DNA of 8,429 nt, taken from Candidatus Staskawiczbacteria bacterium RIFCSPHIGHO2_02_FULL_34_10 (GTDB lineage Bacteria; Patescibacteriota; Minisyncoccia; Minisyncoccales; Staskawiczbacteraceae). Positions 5,028-8,429 of the stretch are shown piece after piece. Numbering within the stretch: position 1 is the first letter of the stretch; the number at the start of each line of letters is the position of its first letter. The translations under genes and the position numbers were made by a program. The DNA lies in the NCBI GenBank assembly GCA_001821915.1, contig MHOR01000012.1, positions 1 to 8,429 on the forward strand, in the 5' to 3' direction. The notes beneath the pieces are model-generated. The model saw nothing but the letters and a program-made list of their open reading frames with translations, searched no databases and had not been told where the DNA came from.

Positions 5028-6083
5028 TTAGTCAACTTTCCACCACTTATCTGGAAACTTTTCTTTTATTATTTTATCTCCTTCTCTTGGAGCAGTTATA
5101 TGCAAGGCTCGAAAATCAGAATCAATCATGATTTTTACCAATTCATGAAATTTAATTTTTGCTTCCCAATTTAACTTACTTTTTGCCCTCAAAGAATCCC
5201 CAATAAGATTCTCAACTTCTGCGGGTCTAAAATATTTAGGGTCGATTTCGACATATTGCTTAAAATCCCCCAAACCAGCGCATTGAAACGCTACCTCCAA
5301 AAATTCCTTTATTGAATGGCTTTCGCCCGTAGCGATTACGTAGTCATCAGGTTTTTCTTGTTGGAGCATGGCATACATTGCTTTGACATATTCGGGCGCA
5401 AAACCCCAATCTCGTTTTGAATCCAAATTTCCTAAATATATTTTTTTATCTAATCCAGCTTTTATTCTGGCAATACCCATGGTAATTTTCCTGGTAACAA
5501 ATGTTTCCCCACGGCGCGGCGATTCGTGATTGAAAAGTATACCATTGCAGGCGAAAATATTGTATGCTTCCCGATAAAGTTGGGTCATATGATAAGAAAA
5601 AACTTTTGCCACCGCATAAGGACTTCTTGGATGAAATACGGTTTTTTCACTTTGCGAAGGCAGAGTCGAACCGAACATCTCTGAACTAGCCGCGTTATAA
5701 AACTTTACTGGAAGCCCAGAATTTTTTATTGCCTCTAAAATTCTCAGTGTGCCCAACGCATCGGTATTAGCCGTGTATTCAGGCATGTCAAAACTGACCC
5801 TCACGTGCGATTGTGCCCCTAAGTGATAAATTTCATCAGGCTTGATTTGGTTGACCAATTTTTCAATGTTTCCAGTGTCAGTTAAATCTCCGTAGTGTAA
5901 AAAAAGCATGGTGCCGCTGATGTGCGGATCTTGGTATAAGTGGTCTATCCTTCCAGTATTAAACGTACTTGCTCTTCGGATAACGCCATGAACTTCATAC
6001 CCTTTGGACAACAAAAGCTCGGCTAAATAAGAGCCGTCTTGCCCAGTGATTCCCGTAATGAGCGCTTTTTTCATCAGTTCCAT
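5028..6083 (-). CDS. gmd: GDP-mannose 4,6-dehydratase
   Basis: This SDR converts GDP-D-mannose (or a GDP-manno-heptose in DmhA-type relatives) to the 4-keto-6-deoxy form with bound NADP. At 351 aa it has normal length. It shows [14 protein letters not shown] (11-24), YGDLTD (64-69), [13 protein letters not shown] (86-98), AASSEMFG (S133/S134 and E135 of the active site), SPYAVAK (Y156, K160) and the highly characteristic [22 protein letters not shown] (179-200). It is the first gene of the tight minus-strand run with the Fcl-like, HddC-like and HddA-like genes. A second ATG three codons in (6074) begins MKKALITG, matches family N-termini better, and has GGAA just upstream; either may be used. 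A good promoter lies directly upstream (6101-6129). Dehydratase activity is secure; mannose versus heptose is open. Confidence 0.94.
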   Translation of the reverse strand: MELMKKALITGITGQDGSYLAELLLSKGYEVHGVIRRASTFNTGRIDHLYQDPHISGTMLFLHYGDLTDTGNIEKLVNQIKPDEIYHLGAQSHVRVSFDMPEYTANTDALGTLRILEAIKNSGLPVKFYNAASSEMFGSTLPSQSEKTVFHPRSPYAVAKVFSYHMTQLYREAYNIFACNGILFNHESPRRGETFVTRKITMGIARIKAGLDKKIYLGNLDSKRDWGFAPEYVKAMYAMLQQEKPDDYVIATGESHSIKEFLEVAFQCAGLGDFKQYVEIDPKYFRPAEVENLIGDSLRAKSKLNWEAKIKFHELVKIMIDSDFRALHITAPREGDKIIKEKFPDKWWKVD

Positions 6084-6100
6084 GATTTTTTAATATAATT

Positions 6101-6129
6101 ATTTTACCTCGCATTCTAGATTATTTCAA
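6101..6129 (-). promoter_or_regulatory. Sigma-70-type promoter for the gmd operon
   Basis: On the minus strand, TTGAAA (6124-6129) is followed after exactly 17 bp by TAAAAT (6101-6106). Both boxes match the consensus at five of six positions. Transcription would begin near 6094, leaving a leader of only about 10-20 nt before the gmd start codon. It would drive gmd, fcl, hddC and hddA. Confidence 0.65.
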
Positions 6130-6131
6130 TA

Positions 6132-6164
6132 TTGACATTATATTACTTTATGATAGCATATAAT
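6132..6164 (+). promoter_or_regulatory. Probable promoter for the two plus-strand membrane-protein genes
   Basis: A perfect -35 box, TTGACA (6132-6137), lies two bases from the oppositely facing -35 box of gmd. The -10 is ambiguous: TAGCAT (6154-6159) is at 16-bp spacing, while a perfect TATAAT (6159-6164) is at 21 bp, which is long. The start codon follows at 6221, leaving room for a leader of about 50 nt. Confidence 0.5.
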
Positions 6165-6220
6165 TAGTCCTGGCAGGTACATTGGTGCTCTGCCTTGAAT
6201 CAAAATAAAATGAGGGACAT

Positions 6221-6703
6221 ATGGATAAAGAATCAGGCAACCAAGAAAACTATCGGACAGAATACAAGGAAGTAGCGACAAACCATCGTTTCTACGCTGG
6301 TCTACGCTTCATTGTCATTGCCTTTACCGCAACCCTGCAATCTGCGTTAGTGGCTCTTTATAGCCAAATAATGCAAAGGGTATTAGTTAGCGAAGAAACA
6401 GGACAGTCCATCCCACCGCAATTTTACATCATCCCAATCATTGGGATGGTAAGTATGTTTGCGACCTTTGTCATTGAACGAAGAAACATTAGTTTATTCC
6501 GTGCCATGATACGCCGCGGAAAAGAGTTGGAATTTCATTTAGGACTGACAAGTGGCCAATTCGGCAGACTGGCAGAACCGGAATTAGTGAGACCAAAAGG
6601 AGTAAGAAAGTTTTTTACCCATACGTGGAGCATAGGATTACTCTATACTGCCATATTATTCATGTGGATTTACTTTTTTCTGGTCGCCTTCCTAGGTCTT
6701 TAA
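6221..6703 (+). CDS. Hypothetical integral membrane protein, three predicted membrane segments
   Basis: I do not recognise a family with confidence. The 160-aa product has a charged N-terminus (1-24), a hydrophobic segment FYAGLRFIVIAFTATLQSAL (24-43), a second at about 67-85 ending in VIERRN, a basic and polar cytoplasmic-like region (86-135, with RAMIRRGKELEFHLG) and a last hydrophobic helix at about 137-158 that ends the protein. There is no cleavable signal. The ATG at 6221 is preceded by GAGG (6212-6215) five bases upstream, a sound ribosome binding site. The arrangement loosely resembles small SLATT/DUF-type two- or three-helix membrane proteins of conflict systems, but no nucleotidyl cyclase or effector partner is present here, so that is not claimed. 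It stands alone on the plus strand with the next small gene, inside a minus-strand sugar locus, and looks somewhat less AT-rich than its neighbours. Confidence 0.75.
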   Translation: MDKESGNQENYRTEYKEVATNHRFYAGLRFIVIAFTATLQSALVALYSQIMQRVLVSEETGQSIPPQFYIIPIIGMVSMFATFVIERRNISLFRAMIRRGKELEFHLGLTSGQFGRLAEPELVRPKGVRKFFTHTWSIGLLYTAILFMWIYFFLVAFLGL

Positions 6704-6717
6704 GAAAGGAGCTTCCA

Positions 6718-6876
6718 ATGTCAAACGAAGAAAAATTGCCCAAGGAAAGCAAGGAAAGTGGTGAATGGGAAGATAAATTCCCGTGGTTCACCCTCATTGG
6801 TGCCGTAATTAGTTTGGGCATGGCAATTACTCTTTTCATAAAGATGGTCATCGAGACATTCTTTGTAAAAAGGTAA
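6718..6876 (+). CDS. Small single-pass membrane protein, hypothetical
   Basis: This 52-aa product begins MSNEEKLPKESKESGEW, a highly charged hydrophilic N-terminus. It then has one hydrophobic helix from about residue 22 to 42 (FPWFTLIGAVISLGMAITLF) and a short basic tail. The ATG at 6718 is chosen over an upstream in-frame ATG at 6625 because a strong ribosome binding site, AGAAAGGAG (6703-6711), sits six bases before it, and the upstream option would overlap the previous gene by about 80 bp. It starts 14 bp after the stop of the larger membrane protein and is followed by a terminator, so the two form a bicistronic unit and may be partners in one membrane complex. No homology is recognised. 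Confidence 0.75.
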   Translation: MSNEEKLPKESKESGEWEDKFPWFTLIGAVISLGMAITLFIKMVIETFFVKR

Positions 6877-6897
6877 GTGGCCAGTTCCGAATAACCA

Positions 6898-6938
6898 AAG
6901 GCGACAGATGCATTGAACATCTATCGCCTTCTTTTTTT
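6898..6938 (+). terminator. Rho-independent terminator after the plus-strand membrane genes
   Basis: AAGGCGACAGATG (6898-6910) pairs with CATCTATCGCCTT (6918-6930) over 13 bp with one mismatch, around a 7-nt loop, followed by C and seven T residues (6932-6938). The T-run is on the plus side only, so it terminates the 6221-6876 unit rather than the minus-strand gene ending at 6944. Confidence 0.88.
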
Positions 6939-6943
6939 ATATT

Positions 6944-7900
6944 TCACACATTTTCCCTCCAGTAATTTAGCAAATCTTCCATAGTTTTTTCAAATGGGAT
7001 TTTGGGTTTCCATCCGGTTTGTTGTTTGAATTTTGAATTATCGCCCACAACAACCGAAATATCTGACGGTCTCATCCTTTTTGGGTCTTGTCTCACTTCA
7101 ATATTTTTCACCTTGCTTAAGCTAAGCAACAAAGTCAAAACCGATTTTATTGACCTGGCTTTTCCAGAACATACATTATAGGGATCGCCAAATTTACATT
7201 TTTCGGAAGCCAACCAATAGGCCATAACCACATCTCTTACATCAATAAAATCTCTTTTAGCTTCTAAATTTCCCGCAAAAATTATCGGTTCTTTTTTGCC
7301 TTTTTCAATTTCGGCGATTTGTTTGGCAAAACTAGAAGCTACAAAGTGTTCGCCCCGTCTTGGGCCTTCAGTGTTAAAAAAACGCATTAAAACTGCCTTT
7401 AATCCATAGCTTTGATAATATTGAAAAGCCAATTTTTCTTGAGTAATTTTAGAAACCGCATAGGGCGATAGTGGTCTTAACTCATTGCTCTCTTTAATGG
7501 GCAATTCATTTTTTAACGCTGCGCCATATTCTTCCGAACTACCCGCAATTACTATCACTGGATTTATCTTTATATTTTTGATTGCCTCAAAAAGATTTAC
7601 ATCGGAAACAATGTTATTAAACAATGTTTTTTCCGGCGACTGGAAGGAAGAAGAAACCTGGCTTTGTCCAGCCAAATGAAAAATTTTATCTGGCTTTACT
7701 TTTAAAATAACGTTCTTTACTTGTTCTTTTTTGGTAAGGTCGCACTTTAAAAAAGTTATCTTGTTTTTGATATGTTCCAGATTTTTTATTTCTTTTGTAA
7801 CTAAAAAAGTGCCGTATAATTTTACATTGGGTCTTGAAAGGCAGTATTCTGCTAAATGACTGCCGACAAATCCGGTGATTCCGGTAATTAATATTTTCAT
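6944..7900 (-). CDS. GDP-mannose 4,6-dehydratase / GDP-4-keto-6-deoxy-mannose reductase family SDR
   Basis: This 318-aa extended SDR belongs to the branch covering short GMD proteins and Rmd reductases that make GDP-D-rhamnose. It has ITGITGFVGSHLAEY (G7, G10, G13), KCDLTKKEQV (52-61), FHLAGQSQVSSSF (74-86), GSSEEYG (S121/S122, E123), SPYAVSK (Y147, K151), FFNTEGPRRGEHFVASSFAKQI (174-195) and the C-terminal QDPKRMRPSDISVVVGDNSKF. It lacks the long [16 protein letters not shown] signature of the canonical enzyme at 5028-6083, so two distinct paralogues are present; one may be the dehydratase and this one the 4-reductase. It follows the glycosyltransferase with a 21-bp gap and is probably cotranscribed with it. 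No strong ribosome binding site precedes the ATG at 7900. Dehydratase versus reductase cannot be settled from motifs alone. Confidence 0.85.
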   Translation of the reverse strand: MKILITGITGFVGSHLAEYCLSRPNVKLYGTFLVTKEIKNLEHIKNKITFLKCDLTKKEQVKNVILKVKPDKIFHLAGQSQVSSSFQSPEKTLFNNIVSDVNLFEAIKNIKINPVIVIAGSSEEYGAALKNELPIKESNELRPLSPYAVSKITQEKLAFQYYQSYGLKAVLMRFFNTEGPRRGEHFVASSFAKQIAEIEKGKKEPIIFAGNLEAKRDFIDVRDVVMAYWLASEKCKFGDPYNVCSGKARSIKSVLTLLLSLSKVKNIEVRQDPKRMRPSDISVVVGDNSKFKQQTGWKPKIPFEKTMEDLLNYWRENV

Positions 7901-7921
7901 GATGTTAAATCTATCACGAAT

Positions 7922-8429
7922 CTAGGTTTTTTTCAAAGTAAGATAGCTTTGATAAATTTTATCTGCCATCGCTTCCCACGTAAATTGTTTGGCTCTGATT
8001 TTTCCTTTTTGGATTAAATCGGCTACTAAGACTTTATCGTTTATAATTCTTTCAATTTTTTCTGCCAAATCATTTGTGCTTTTGGGATTAAATAATAATC
8101 CCGCGTCCCCAACTACTTCTGGTATAGAAGAGGCATTTGAAGCCACAACAGGACAACCGCAGGCCATTGCTTCAAGTGGCGGGATTCCAAATCCTTCGTA
8201 AAGTGATGGGTAAATAAATACCGTTGCATTAGCATACAAATCAGCCAATTTTTCATCATCGCCAAATTCTTGGCGCAACCAAGTCCCGTGGTTATACTTT
8301 TCAATTATTCCTTTTTGGACCGAAGTTAATTCTTTTTCTCCGCCAAATACCACCAAATCAAACTGTAAAAAATACTTTTTATCAATAAAAGTATTCAGCA
8401 ACATATCAAAATTTTTATATGCATAACTG
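7922..8429 (-). CDS. Glycosyltransferase family 4 (GT-B), 5' end cut by window
   Basis: This is the C-terminal half of a retaining GT-B glycosyltransferase that would transfer a sugar from an NDP-sugar to a growing glycan at the cytoplasmic membrane face. The open frame continues to the window edge; upstream of the internal ATG at 8404 it reads SYAYKNFDMLLNTF, matching the usual GT4 YKN...LL pattern, so that ATG is not the true start. Further motifs are LVVFGG, the YPSLYEGFGIPPLEAMACGCPVVASN region with the EGFGIPPLE E-x7-E donor-binding motif, and IPEVVGDAGLLFNP. About 168 residues are present; a full GT4 has about 360-400. The acceptor and the sugar transferred cannot be read here. It fits the downstream GDP-sugar genes as an assembly enzyme for surface glycan. 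Confidence 0.93.
   Translation of the reverse strand, partial: SYAYKNFDMLLNTFIDKKYFLQFDLVVFGGEKELTSVQKGIIEKYNHGTWLRQEFGDDEKLADLYANATVFIYPSLYEGFGIPPLEAMACGCPVVASNASSIPEVVGDAGLLFNPKSTNDLAEKIERIINDKVLVADLIQKGKIRAKQFTWEAMADKIYQSYLTLKKT

Noticed and set aside
6660..6920. Minus-strand 86-codon open frame opposite the small membrane-protein gene
   Set aside because: It is the shadow of the plus-strand gene pair, which has good ribosome binding sites and a terminator; the minus frame has neither, and it includes the terminator stem.
1..8429. CRISPR array, prophage or transposase genes
   Set aside because: No regularly spaced direct repeats and no transposase, integrase or Cas-like reading frame are visible; the palindromic elements carry no gene for their own movement.

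Overview
The window is an AT-rich stretch of a bacterial surface-polysaccharide locus. Nearly all genes lie on the minus strand and make or transfer activated deoxy-sugars. The organism cannot be named from sequence alone. Small, tightly packed genes, AT-rich codons, a telomere-like TAAACCC/TTTGGG intergenic repeat and several palindromic repeats fit an uncultured Patescibacteria/CPR-type genome, but this is inference.

Layout in minus-strand transcription order, from the right edge: a truncated GT4 glycosyltransferase (8429-7922); a GDP-mannose 4,6-dehydratase/reductase-type SDR (7900-6944); a plus-strand island of two small membrane proteins with its own promoter and terminator (6221-6930); then a compact run of a GDP-mannose 4,6-dehydratase (6083-5028), a GDP-fucose-synthase-like epimerase/reductase (5026-4076), a HddC-like nucleotidyltransferase (4094-3405) and a HddA-like GHMP kinase (3408-2431). 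After a 102-bp gap come an unusual NAD-dependent epimerase (2328-1012), a 211-bp gene-free stretch rich in inverted repeats, and a DegT/DnrJ/EryC1 aminotransferase that runs off the left edge (800-1).

The kinase and nucleotidyltransferase pair could build GDP-D-glycero-alpha-D-manno-heptose or a similar GDP-sugar. The GMD-type dehydratase would give a 4-keto-6-deoxy intermediate, and the reductase, epimerase and PLP aminotransferase would convert it to 6-deoxy or amino sugars. The glycosyltransferase would then place sugars on a glycan. The kinase + nucleotidyltransferase + GMD + WcaG set resembles the GDP-6-deoxy-heptose loci of Campylobacter and Yersinia, although no GmhA or GmhB is present here.

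The most striking feature is the epimerase gene at 1012-2328. It carries three palindromic DNA elements inside its reading frame. Two are collinear 177-bp copies of one family (1094-1270 and 2021-2197), with ~20-bp terminal inverted repeats and compensatory base-pair changes between copies. The third is a different 60-bp GC-rich element (1441-1500) that folds like a cloverleaf. All three are multiples of three, keep the frame open and fall where SDR proteins have loops or tails. Removing them (59+59+20 codons) reduces 438 aa to about 300 aa, the normal size of the family. This resembles the protein-coding palindromic elements described in Rickettsia, and may be an independent family of selfish or domesticated elements.
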